Shown here one piece after another: positions 6,771 through 13,663 of a DNA stretch of 15,342 nucleotides. The translations under genes and the position numbers were made by a program. The DNA lies in contig JBAROV010000098.1 of NCBI GenBank assembly GCA_049642465.1, positions 1-15,342 of the forward strand, in the 5' to 3' direction. Source of the DNA: CAWDPQ01 sp049642465. GTDB lineage: Bacteria > Acidobacteriota > Vicinamibacteria > Vicinamibacterales > 2-12-FULL-66-21. Positions within the stretch are counted from its first letter, which is position 1. The number at the start of each line of letters is the position of its first letter. The notes under the pieces are model-generated. The model was given only the letters and a program-made list of their open reading frames with translations. It ran no database searches and was not told the origin of the DNA.

Positions 6771-8975
6771 TCAAAAATCAATGGCGATGACTTCGTGAAT
6801 CTCGACGGACGGAACGGTGACCGTGAGCGCGCTGCCATCCCTTTGCACCTGCGGCGCCACGCCGGCCGTGAGTAATTGCGTTCGTCGCGGCTGCACGCCG
6901 TCGGGCAGCCGGATGCGCGCACGCAGCGGGCCGATGGGAATCGCCTCGCGCAGCGGGCCTTTCATCATCATCGGGTTCGACAGATTGACGAGGTGCACCG
7001 TCATCGAATCGCGCTGGCGCCATGCCGTCACGTCGATCACTCCCGGACCTTCGATCTCGACCGGCTGTGGTTCGTTGGCGGCCCACTTGATGGCATTCCG
7101 CAGCAGCCGCAAATGGTCCACGCACATCACGTCCCAGAAGGTGCGATCGATGTCCCAGGGAAAATAGACGACGCGGCCGCGGCCGACTTCTCGCAGGTAC
7201 AGCTCACGCGTGTCCGTTTGCTCCACGCGCGGATACACGTCCTCCATCGGCAGATCCGGATAGGTCGGGATGAGCGTCAGCGGAGACGGGAATGCCATGA
7301 ACGGCCGCACCTGCAGCCGGAAGACGCCGTTCACGATTCGCGGCGTGTCTTCGAACCCTTCGAGAATCGGATGGCGCCGGCCGGTTGCCGCATCGGATTC
7401 GAGTTTGAGATACGAATTCTGCATCGGGCCATCGATCTGCCCGGCGAACGAGACGCCGAACAACTCCGCCAGGCCGAAATCGCCGCGTGCGCGACCCTTC
7501 TCGTTGGATATCGAGGTCGCAAACGTGGCGAGGATGCTGCCGCCCCGGTCGACGTAGTCGCGAATCGCGCGGCATTGCGCGTCGGAGAGCGCTGCGGCGT
7601 CCGCCAGGATCAGGAGTTTGAAGCGATCGAGTCGATCGGGCGTGAGAAACGCCTCGTGCACGAGCTCGAAGGGCACACGCGACTCGACGAGCGCGTGATA
7701 CATGCCGAGCACGTGATCCTCGTGACGAGGACCCTGGTTGGCGCCCAGTTGATAGCTGGACGTCTGCTCGGAATGCAGCAGCGCGACGCGCGCCAGTGGC
7801 ATCTCGTTGCGCAGATATCGTTCGTGCGCAAAGTGCCACTGGTAGATTCGTTCCACAACCGGGAGCCAGCGACGGTCGTACAACACGCCGGAAAACTTCG
7901 TCACCCACGGCCGCATCCCGTTTGCGGTGCCTTCGGCCACCCACAAGCGCACTTCGGGCTCACTCTGAACGGAGTCCTTCCAGCGGTAGGGCTCTTCGAG
8001 ACCCACGCTGAAAATGCCGCCCACCGGTTTCCGCCCCATCACGGATCGGTATTCCTTCGCTCGCCTGCCGTTCGCCCACGGCGGCATCACGCCTCGACGC
8101 GCCTGATAGTCGGCAAACTGAATGTGCGCCAGCTCGCCTGCCGTTTTCATGTCCGGCGGTCCGTTGGGAATGAAGCGCGCATCGGGATTTGCCCGTTGAA
8201 TCGTCGCGTCCCAGTGCTTCCACAACTCGGTCAGCCGCGCTTTGCGCCATTCGAGAAACTCGCGGCGCCGCTCGAGTCCATCCGCGCTCCTCGGAAGTTC
8301 TCGCCCCGTTGCCGCCTTGAAGTTCTGCCTGCAATGCACGCAAAAACAATCACCGCCTTGCGGCGCCCACCTGTTTGCGAAGATCCCATCGACCTTGTAG
8401 GTGCTGACGATCTCACGATGAACCTGATCCATGAACTCGAAGTTGTAGGGGCCGAGCGCACACGAGATCCACAACTCGCGATTCGCCCAGTGCCGTCTCG
8501 GTTGGCCGTTGGGGTCGACGGAAATCCAGTCGGGATGCGCGGTCTTGACCTCCTCGCGCACGGCGTGCGGATCGGTCCTGGCGACGATGTTCATGCCGAG
8601 CGCGCGGCAGCCCGAGACGAGCGTGCCGAACGGATCGCTGTCACCAAGCCAGGCGCTGCGATGGTGCAGCGGCACCTTGGTCGGATAGTAGGCGACGATA
8701 CCGCCCGCGCTGAGCGTCGCGGCATCGGCGTGCAACCGGCGAAAATAATCCAGCCAGAACTGCGGGTCGAATCTGCCGGGGTCGTTTTCGACGAGCGTGA
8801 GCTGCACCCAGCGCATCGGACGATCGAACCAGCCCGGCAATTGCTGCCAGGTTGAAACCCCGATTGGCTCGCCGGCAGCGCCACGGTCCTCTTCGGACCC
8901 CGCCGCCAGTCGTCCAAACGCGCCAGCCGCGGCGGTGACGTGGAGAAACGCGCGACGAGAGAGTTGGTCTGGCAT
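6771..8975 (-). CDS. Tat-exported GHL6-type glycosyl hydrolase-like protein with beta-galactosidase-trimerisation-like domain
   Basis: The 734-residue protein begins with a twin-arginine signal (SRRAFLHV at 6-13, then a hydrophobic AAAGAFG), so it is probably exported folded. Residues about 50-390 resemble the TIM-barrel family called hypothetical glycosyl hydrolase 6. Examples are WVQLTLVENDPGRFDPQFWL, YYPTKVPLHHRSAWLGDSDPFG and VDGIFANRW (195-203), followed by the cysteine cluster CFCVHC (210, 212, 215) that resembles the zinc-binding loop of GH42 enzymes. From about 392 (RVALLHSEQTSSYQLG) a glutamine-amidotransferase-like trimerisation domain runs to about 620, followed by a beta-sandwich tail. 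Activity on a glycan is inferred from fold only. The ATG at 8975 is chosen because the Tat signal starts there. The frame stays open to 9359 but overlaps the divergent gene. No Shine-Dalgarno is seen, and a -10-like TAGAAT sits 7 nt upstream. It probably leads an operon with the propeller gene. Confidence 0.85.
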   Translation of the reverse strand: MPDQLSRRAFLHVTAAAGAFGRLAAGSEEDRGAAGEPIGVSTWQQLPGWFDRPMRWVQLTLVENDPGRFDPQFWLDYFRRLHADAATLSAGGIVAYYPTKVPLHHRSAWLGDSDPFGTLVSGCRALGMNIVARTDPHAVREEVKTAHPDWISVDPNGQPRRHWANRELWISCALGPYNFEFMDQVHREIVSTYKVDGIFANRWAPQGGDCFCVHCRQNFKAATGRELPRSADGLERRREFLEWRKARLTELWKHWDATIQRANPDARFIPNGPPDMKTAGELAHIQFADYQARRGVMPPWANGRRAKEYRSVMGRKPVGGIFSVGLEEPYRWKDSVQSEPEVRLWVAEGTANGMRPWVTKFSGVLYDRRWLPVVERIYQWHFAHERYLRNEMPLARVALLHSEQTSSYQLGANQGPRHEDHVLGMYHALVESRVPFELVHEAFLTPDRLDRFKLLILADAAALSDAQCRAIRDYVDRGGSILATFATSISNEKGRARGDFGLAELFGVSFAGQIDGPMQNSYLKLESDAATGRRHPILEGFEDTPRIVNGVFRLQVRPFMAFPSPLTLIPTYPDLPMEDVYPRVEQTDTRELYLREVGRGRVVYFPWDIDRTFWDVMCVDHLRLLRNAIKWAANEPQPVEIEGPGVIDVTAWRQRDSMTVHLVNLSNPMMMKGPLREAIPIGPLRARIRLPDGVQPRRTQLLTAGVAPQVQRDGSALTVTVPSVEIHEVIAIDF

Positions 8976-8981
8976 GTGCCA

Positions 8982-8991
8982 GATTCTAGTC
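8982..8991 (-). promoter_or_regulatory. Candidate leaderless -10 region (GACTAGAATC) for the hydrolase-like gene
   Basis: On the minus strand GACTAGAATC contains a -10-like TAGAAT that ends 7 nt before the ATG at 8975. The same 10-mer precedes the histidine phosphatase start (13556-13565) at almost the same distance. No -35 match and no ribosome binding site were seen, consistent with a leaderless transcript. Confidence 0.4.
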
Positions 8992-9059
8992 CTCAGCGTG
9001 GCGCGGATCCTACGCGGTATCGGCGGTATAGTGAAGGCGCTCTTCCGGAGGCCGTGCTG

Positions 9060-10310
9060 ATGACCACACGTCGTGATTTCCTCCGAGTCGGCGCACTGGC
9101 AGCCGGCGGCGCAATCCCTTCCATACACGCTTCGGCCGCTCGCGCGCTCGATCGCGGCGTCCAGTCCTCCCTGACGCCGGCGCCGACGTCGCGGATTCTC
9201 GATCGCAGCGCTTTGCCCGCACCGGTTCACATCGCGTCGATTGAGCTGCTCAAAGCCAAAGATCAGTTTCTCGTTCAGGTGCGCTCGCGTGATGGCGCAA
9301 CCGGACTGGCCGTCGGCCATCCTGACGTGCTCGAAACGACGTGGCCCATCCTCGTTCATCGCGTCGCTCCCTTCTTCGTCGGAAAGGACGCGCGTGACCT
9401 CGAGTCACTCATCGATGGCGTCTATCTCGCCAACTCGAACTACAAATGGCAGGGCCTGCCGTTCTGGGTACCGGTCGCCAGCGTGGAATTCGCCGTCCTG
9501 GATCTGCTTGGCCAGATCGCGAAAAAGCCGCTCGGCGAGCTGCTTGGGGGCGTGGTCCGGCGGGACATCGCGGTGTACCGCGCGAGCGGCAACCGGGGCA
9601 ATTCGCCTGAGGCGGAAATCGCCTACCTGCAGAAGCTCGTGAGCGACACCGGCGCGAAAGCCATCAAGTTTCGCCTCGGCGCGCGCATGCGCTACGACGA
9701 GGCATCCACTCAACGTGACTTGACGCTAATCCCGTTGACCCGGAAAAGGTTTGGCGGCGAGATGACGATCTATGCGGACGCGAACGGCTCGTATGACATT
9801 CCGACCGCGCTGCGCATTGGCGCCGCGATGCAGGAACACCAGCTCGCGTTTCTCGAGGAGCCCGTCCCCTTCGACTACTATGACGAGACCAGGGAAATCA
9901 CCGAACGGTTGCCCCTGCCCGTCGCCGGCGGCGAACAGGAGAGCAGCCTGCGGCGCTTCCGCTGGATGATCGAACACAAGTGCGTGGACGTCGTCCAGCC
10001 CGATCTGTTCTACTTCGGTGGATTCGTTCGATCGATTCGGGTTGCGCGGATGGCCGCCGCGGCGGGCATGACGTGCACGCCGCACATGTCCGATGGCGGG
10101 CTCGGCTACCTGTACGTGGCACACTTCGCTTCATGCGTGGCAAATGCCGGCCCGTTTCAGGAATACAAGGGGCGCGACACCACGCTGCCCGTCAGTTCGT
10201 CTTCTTCGTCGCTCAACAGCGAGCGGGGCATGTTGCGAGTACCAACAGGCCCTGGGTTGGGCGTCACGATCGATCCGGCGTTCGTGAGAAACGCCATTCG
10301 AATGTCCTGA
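9060..10310 (+). CDS. Tat-exported enolase-superfamily (mandelate racemase/muconate lactonizing) protein
   Basis: This 416-residue protein has a twin-arginine signal (TTRRDFLRVGALAAGG, 2-17) followed by an enolase-superfamily fold. The N-terminal capping domain covers about 60-185 and the barrel about 190-390. Probable active-site residues are the strand-2 motif KFR (Lys203, Arg205), metal ligands Asp240 (YADANGSYD), Glu266 (FLEEPVP) and Glu292 (GGEQ), and His342 in TPHMSDGG. Members abstract the alpha-proton of a carboxylate, giving dehydration, racemisation or cycloisomerisation, often of sugar acids; the substrate here cannot be named. The ATG at 9060 has GGAGG at 9047-9051, 8 nt upstream. 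It is divergent from the hydrolase-like gene with 84 bp between starts, and the kinase gene follows 47 bp downstream. Export is unusual for this normally cytoplasmic superfamily, though Tat-tagged members are known in environmental phyla. Confidence 0.9.
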   Translation: MTTRRDFLRVGALAAGGAIPSIHASAARALDRGVQSSLTPAPTSRILDRSALPAPVHIASIELLKAKDQFLVQVRSRDGATGLAVGHPDVLETTWPILVHRVAPFFVGKDARDLESLIDGVYLANSNYKWQGLPFWVPVASVEFAVLDLLGQIAKKPLGELLGGVVRRDIAVYRASGNRGNSPEAEIAYLQKLVSDTGAKAIKFRLGARMRYDEASTQRDLTLIPLTRKRFGGEMTIYADANGSYDIPTALRIGAAMQEHQLAFLEEPVPFDYYDETREITERLPLPVAGGEQESSLRRFRWMIEHKCVDVVQPDLFYFGGFVRSIRVARMAAAAGMTCTPHMSDGGLGYLYVAHFASCVANAGPFQEYKGRDTTLPVSSSSSSLNSERGMLRVPTGPGLGVTIDPAFVRNAIRMS

Positions 10311-10323
10311 GCCGAGAACGAGG

Positions 10324-10340
10324 CCTGTAGCGACTGCAGG
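10324..10340 (+). other. Short hairpin between enolase-family and kinase genes
   Basis: CCTGTAG-CGA-CTGCAGG folds into a 7 bp stem with one G-U pair. It is not followed by a T-tract, so it is not a clear terminator. It could partly uncouple expression of the kinase from the upstream gene. Short GC-rich stems are frequent by chance in this DNA. Confidence 0.2.
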
Positions 10341-10357
10341 ACGCAGCAGGAGACCGC

Positions 10358-11803
10358 GTGGGGGAACCGAACGAGTTGTATCGGGATTTGGTGCAGCATC
10401 TACCCGTGGCCATCTGCATCATCCGCGATACACAGATCGCATTCCTCAATCCCGCCGCGGTGCAGTTGTGTGGCGCGTCGAATCCAGCCGAGCTCATCGG
10501 ACGCTCGCTGTTCGACGTGTTTTCGCCAGACAGTCGTGCCGAGGTCGAAGCGCACCTCCAGCGTGTCCGGGCCGGGAACTCAGCCCCTCGGCTCGACGCC
10601 AGGATTGTCCGGCGGGACCAGGTTGCGCTCGACGTCGAGGTCACGAGCGCGTTGCTCGATCGTGGGGAACCGCCCTCTGTGCAGATGGTGCTGAGTGACA
10701 TCACCGAGCGCAAGCGCACAGAAACCGCGCTGCGCGAGAGCGAAGAACGACTGACGCTGGCGTTTACCGGCGCGCAGGAAGGCGTGTGGGACTGGAATCT
10801 CGAAACCGGCGCCGTCGTGTACTCGCCCAGGTGGAAACAGATGCTCGGATACGATCCCGACAGCGACGAGATCGAGCCACACGTCAGGGCGTGGGAACGT
10901 CTGCTGCATCCCGACGACAAGGCACTGGCGGACCGCCTCAACGAGAGCATCAAACGCGGCGCACGAACGTACGAAGGCGAATTCCGTCTCAGACACAAGG
11001 ACGGCCACTACATCCACGTACTCTCACGCGGTTTTCCCGTTCGCCGGGAGCCAGGCGGCGACGCCGTCCGCATCGTCGGAACGCATTTCGACCTGACCGA
11101 ACGCAAGCAGGCGGACGCGGAGAGGGCCCGTACCGAACTGCTGACGAGGCTGGTGTTTGCACAGGAGGACGAACGTCGGCGCATTTCGCGTGAGATGCAC
11201 GATCGTTTCGGCGAACAGCTGACCGCGCTCGCTCGCCGTGTCGGCATGCTCAAGGAGAGTTCCGCCGCGTTACCGGAACTGCGCACGGCCGTTGAAGCCC
11301 TCGAGTCGGTCTCGCAAGAACTCGATCGTGCCGTCGATCATCTCGTGTGGGAACTCCGGCCGACGGCGCTGGATGATCTCGGCCTGCGTGCGGCGCTCGC
11401 GAACTACCTGCAGGATTGGTCGAAGCGGGTCGGCATCTCCGCCGAGCTGCACACAGTCGGACTGTTGGACGATCGACTGCCGCCGGATGCTGAAACCGCG
11501 CTCTACCGCATCGCACAGGAGGCGCTGACCAACGTCGCGAAGCATGCCCAGGCATCAAATGTTGACGTCATCCTCGAGCGTCGGGCGGATCACGTCATCC
11601 TCATCGTTGAAGACAACGGCGTGGGGTTCGAGGCGACCGAGGTCGAGGAGGCGCCGCAGGGATTCGGTCTACTCGGCATGCAGGAACGCGCCGCACTCGT
11701 CGGAGCCACGCTGCAAATCGAATCGGCTTCCGGAGGAGGCACGACAATTCTCGTCCGCATGGACGTGCCGAAACCCGGAGGAGCACAATCCGTCCATGCC
11801 TGA
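10358..11803 (+). CDS. Soluble PAS-PAS sensor histidine kinase (NarL/HisKA_3 type)
   Basis: This 481-residue kinase would autophosphorylate on a histidine and pass phosphate to the response regulator encoded next. A first PAS domain spans about 5-117 (ending VLSDITERKR). A second PAS_3-type domain spans about 131-252 (EGVWDWNLETG, RWKQMLGYD, ending HFDLTERKQ). The HisKA_3 dimerisation domain follows, with RRISREMHDRFGEQL carrying His281. The ATPase domain shows the N box (YRIAQEALTNVAKHA), DNGVGF (419-424) and GFGLLGM (435-441). No membrane segment or signal peptide is present, so the signal is probably cytoplasmic and read by the PAS domains. The GTG start at 10358 is supported by AGGAG 5 nt upstream. 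The end overlaps the regulator start by 8 nt, implying coupled translation. Confidence 0.94.
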   Translation: MGEPNELYRDLVQHLPVAICIIRDTQIAFLNPAAVQLCGASNPAELIGRSLFDVFSPDSRAEVEAHLQRVRAGNSAPRLDARIVRRDQVALDVEVTSALLDRGEPPSVQMVLSDITERKRTETALRESEERLTLAFTGAQEGVWDWNLETGAVVYSPRWKQMLGYDPDSDEIEPHVRAWERLLHPDDKALADRLNESIKRGARTYEGEFRLRHKDGHYIHVLSRGFPVRREPGGDAVRIVGTHFDLTERKQADAERARTELLTRLVFAQEDERRRISREMHDRFGEQLTALARRVGMLKESSAALPELRTAVEALESVSQELDRAVDHLVWELRPTALDDLGLRAALANYLQDWSKRVGISAELHTVGLLDDRLPPDAETALYRIAQEALTNVAKHAQASNVDVILERRADHVILIVEDNGVGFEATEVEEAPQGFGLLGMQERAALVGATLQIESASGGGTTILVRMDVPKPGGAQSVHA

Positions 11804-12458
11804 CGCCTCTCTGCCGATTCGCATTCTTCTGGCTGACGATCACGTCACCGTCCGCCACGGACTCAAGCTCCTGATCGAGGCGCAGGCCGACATGAAAGTC
11901 GTTGCCGAGGCCAGCGACGGCGCCAGCGCCATCAAACAGGCGCTCGCCGTCAAACCCGACGTCATCGTGATGGACATCTCGATGCCTGGCATGAACGGAC
12001 TGGTCGCCACCCGCAAACTCAAACAACAGCATCCCCGCGCTGCGATCATCACATTGACCCGGCATGGAGACGATGCATACCTGCAGGAGCTGCTGCGGGC
12101 TGGCGTTTCCGGCTACGTGTTGAAGCAAAGTGCACCGGCCGAATTGCTGCAGGCGATCCGCGCCGCGGCTGCGGGCGGACTGTATCTGGACTCGGCGCTC
12201 ACGGCGCGCGTCACCGCTGGATTCCTGGGGCGCGAAGGCAAAGGGGTCAAGGGCGGCGGCTCGCTGACCGATCGGGAGGCTGACGTGCTGCGGCTGATTG
12301 CGGCGGGTTACAGCAATAAGGAGATCGCCGGCCGGCTTTCACTGAGCGTCAAGACGGTCGAAGCCCACAAAGCCAATGCGATGCGGAAACTCGGGTTGAC
12401 TGGAAGAATCGACATCGTCAAGTACGCCGTGCTCCAAGGGTGGCTGCATAACACCTGA
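11796..12458 (+). CDS. NarL/LuxR-family response regulator
   Basis: This 220-residue transcription factor is the likely partner of the overlapping kinase gene. The receiver domain (about 8-122) has the acidic pair Asp14-Asp15 in LLADDHVTVRHG, phospho-acceptor Asp60 in DVIVMDISMPGMNG, switch residue Thr88 in ITLTRHGDD and conserved Lys110 in GYVLK. A glycine/lysine linker leads to the LuxR helix-turn-helix (about 156-212: LTDREADVLRLIAAGYSNKE, then IAGRLSLSVKTVEAHKANAM). All phosphorylation residues are intact. The ATG at 11796 lies inside the last codons of the kinase gene; GGAGGAG is 12 nt upstream, a long spacing that fits translational coupling. The frame is open further upstream, but that part is a shadow of the kinase gene. 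A palindrome suited to a LuxR-type dimer lies 30 bp after its stop. Confidence 0.95.
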   Translation: MPDASLPIRILLADDHVTVRHGLKLLIEAQADMKVVAEASDGASAIKQALAVKPDVIVMDISMPGMNGLVATRKLKQQHPRAAIITLTRHGDDAYLQELLRAGVSGYVLKQSAPAELLQAIRAAAAGGLYLDSALTARVTAGFLGREGKGVKGGGSLTDREADVLRLIAAGYSNKEIAGRLSLSVKTVEAHKANAMRKLGLTGRIDIVKYAVLQGWLHNT

Positions 12459-12487
12459 TGGGTCACCATTTCCGGGGCACCCGCACC

Positions 12488-12504
12488 CTAGGGATTCTCC
12501 CTAG
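12488..12504. promoter_or_regulatory. Perfect palindrome CTAGGGA-N3-TCCCTAG, probable response-regulator operator
   Basis: CTAGGGATTCTCCCTAG has 7 bp arms with no mismatch around TTC. It lies 30 bp after the regulator stop and 102 bp before the mini-AAA+ gene. NarL/LuxR-type regulators bind inverted repeats of about this size, so the adjacent regulator is the natural candidate (inference). Its centre is about 66 bp before the predicted start of the downstream promoter, a position used by activators. Confidence 0.55.
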
Positions 12505-12526
12505 CCCTCTTGCGTGACCTTCCCGA

Positions 12527-12555
12527 TAGACCGCACCGAGCCTCCAGCGTAAAGT
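12527..12555 (+). promoter_or_regulatory. Candidate promoter of the mini-AAA+ gene
   Basis: TAGACC (12527-12532) and TAAAGT (12550-12555) each match 4 of 6 consensus positions and are 17 bp apart, predicting a start near 12562 and a leader of about 28 nt. An alternative weak -10 (GATAGA, 12525-12530) would place the palindrome near -41 instead. Either arrangement fits activation from the palindrome. Confidence 0.3.
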
Positions 12556-12589
12556 CCGCTCAATTCCATTCCCGGCCTTTGGGGGCACC

Positions 12590-12988
12590 ATGGCGAACCC
12601 AGCGATTGCATTCACCCCATTCTCCGAGTACGACGATCCGCTGCTGATGCGGATGCCGCCGGTGAACGTGCTTCTGACGGGCGGCCACGGCGCAACGCGC
12701 GAAGTGCTCGCCCGGCTACTGCGGGATGTGGGCGGCCCTATCCTGGCTTGGTATCCCGGGGAACGCTTGATCCTGCCTCGACATCCACGTGTGGGGACGC
12801 TGATCCTTCACGAAGTCGGCATGATGACCGAAGAAGATCAGCTGCGTCTTCTCGACTGGCTCGAGACACGTTCGCGCCGCATTCAAATCGTCAGCACCAC
12901 GTCGGCACCGCTTCAGCCGCAAGTGAACGCCGGCAATTTCAACGACACCCTGTACTTTCGGCTGAATACCGTCCGCTTCGACCTGTAA
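12590..12988 (+). CDS. Mini NtrC-like AAA+ domain protein lacking the GAFTGA loop
   Basis: This 132-residue protein aligns by eye with the sigma-54-activator AAA+ domain but is heavily cut down. LLTGGHGATREVLARLL (28-44) corresponds to Walker A GESGTGKE, with Arg37 for the Lys. GTLILHEVGMM (69-79) corresponds to Walker B GTLFLDEV, with His74 for the Asp. IQIVSTTSAPL (98-108) corresponds to the sensor I strand. NFNDTLYFRLNTVRFDL (116-132) corresponds to the RFREDLYYRLNVV motif. Only about 30 residues separate Walker A and B where bona fide activators have about 60, so the GAFTGA loop that contacts sigma-54 is missing, as are the lid domain, receiver and DNA-binding domain. ATP hydrolysis and sigma-54 activation are therefore unlikely. 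Protein-protein interaction or regulation is a guess. A GGGGG 4 nt upstream may serve as ribosome binding site. It sits behind the palindrome and converges on the phosphatase gene with a 4 bp gap. Confidence 0.8.
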   Translation: MANPAIAFTPFSEYDDPLLMRMPPVNVLLTGGHGATREVLARLLRDVGGPILAWYPGERLILPRHPRVGTLILHEVGMMTEEDQLRLLDWLETRSRRIQIVSTTSAPLQPQVNAGNFNDTLYFRLNTVRFDL

Positions 12989-12992
12989 ACGG

Positions 12993-13550
12993 TCAGGTCT
13001 TCGCGCTAACGTCAGGCGGCAGTTCGTACCGCCACCCCGGCTGCCATTTCCACGCCGCGGCAATTGTGTCGGCGAGCGGCACTCGTCGAAGCAGGTGTTC
13101 CAGGGCGTAGAACGTCGCGCGGTGGCCGACAACCAGTACCGGCTCCGCGTACGCTCGTGCGATGTCGGCGAGACACGCCGAGACACGCGCGGAGACGTCC
13201 TCGTAGCTCTCACCATCAGGAAACGGAGTCGCGATCGCCCGTGTCCGCGCGGCTTCGATGGCCGCGGCCGGTCCCCGTGTGAGCGAGCCGTAATGGCACT
13301 CTCGCAGTCGCGCGTCGCGGACGATCGGGACGGCACGTCGCGCAAACGCGATCTCCGCGGTGCGATAGGCGCGGCGCAGGTCGGAGCAGAAGACGACCGC
13401 CAGTTCGCGATGCCGATACCGCTCGCCGAGCTCGTGAGCCTGCGTCTCGCCGCGCGGGGAGAGGTCGACGTCGTACCAGCCCGAGGCCAGACCTGCCTCG
13501 TTGTCGAGGCTGGTAGCATGAGTTTCGAAGAAGAGCGGGATGTCGGGCAC
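12993..13550 (-). CDS. Histidine phosphatase family protein with ETHAT in place of RHG
   Basis: This 185-residue protein belongs to the phosphoglycerate-mutase-like histidine phosphatase superfamily. Phosphate would be transferred to His11 in FFETHATS. Supporting residues are Arg60 in CSDLRRAYRTAEIA, acid/base candidate Glu84 in LRECHYG, and the second catalytic His143 in VLVVGHRATF. GWYDVDLSPRGETQA (24-38) is the typical family segment. The usual RHG tripeptide is T-H-A here, so the phosphate-pocket arginine before the nucleophile is absent. This ETHxT variant appears as its own subgroup, to my knowledge. Substrate is unknown; known members act on sugar phosphates, alpha-ribazole phosphate or phosphoproteins. 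The GTG at 13550 starts the family N-terminus and has a -10-like TAGAAT 6 nt upstream and no Shine-Dalgarno. It is convergent with the mini-AAA+ gene and divergent from ureD. Confidence 0.88.
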   Translation of the reverse strand: MPDIPLFFETHATSLDNEAGLASGWYDVDLSPRGETQAHELGERYRHRELAVVFCSDLRRAYRTAEIAFARRAVPIVRDARLRECHYGSLTRGPAAAIEAARTRAIATPFPDGESYEDVSARVSACLADIARAYAEPVLVVGHRATFYALEHLLRRVPLADTIAAAWKWQPGWRYELPPDVSAKT

Positions 13551-13555
13551 GACTG

Positions 13556-13565
13556 GATTCTAGTC
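13556..13565 (-). promoter_or_regulatory. Candidate leaderless -10 region (GACTAGAATC) for the histidine phosphatase
   Basis: The minus-strand 10-mer GACTAGAATC is identical to that before the hydrolase-like gene. Its TAGAAT ends 6 nt before the GTG at 13550, so transcription would start on the start codon. No -35 match or ribosome binding site was seen. Confidence 0.42.
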
Positions 13566-13663
13566 TTGGCAGGCCTCGATCCCGTCCTCCCGATCTCCCG
13601 TCCTCAATCTGCGCGCTTGATCCTTCGTCGCTCTTCCTTCATCCTTCCCTCTTCCATTCACCC

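Noticed and set aside
6876..8855. A 659-codon open frame on the plus strand, antisense to the hydrolase-like gene
   Set aside because: Its composition is rich in Arg, His and Glu with no domain or motif, and it lies entirely opposite a gene with clear family signatures. GC-rich codon bias explains it.
8976..9359. N-terminal extension of the hydrolase-like gene to 9359
   Set aside because: The added residues overlap the divergent enolase-family gene and would bury the twin-arginine signal that begins at 8975.
11544..11795. Upstream extension of the response regulator to 11544
   Set aside because: The extra residues come from the kinase gene read in another frame; the receiver domain starts at the ATG at 11796.
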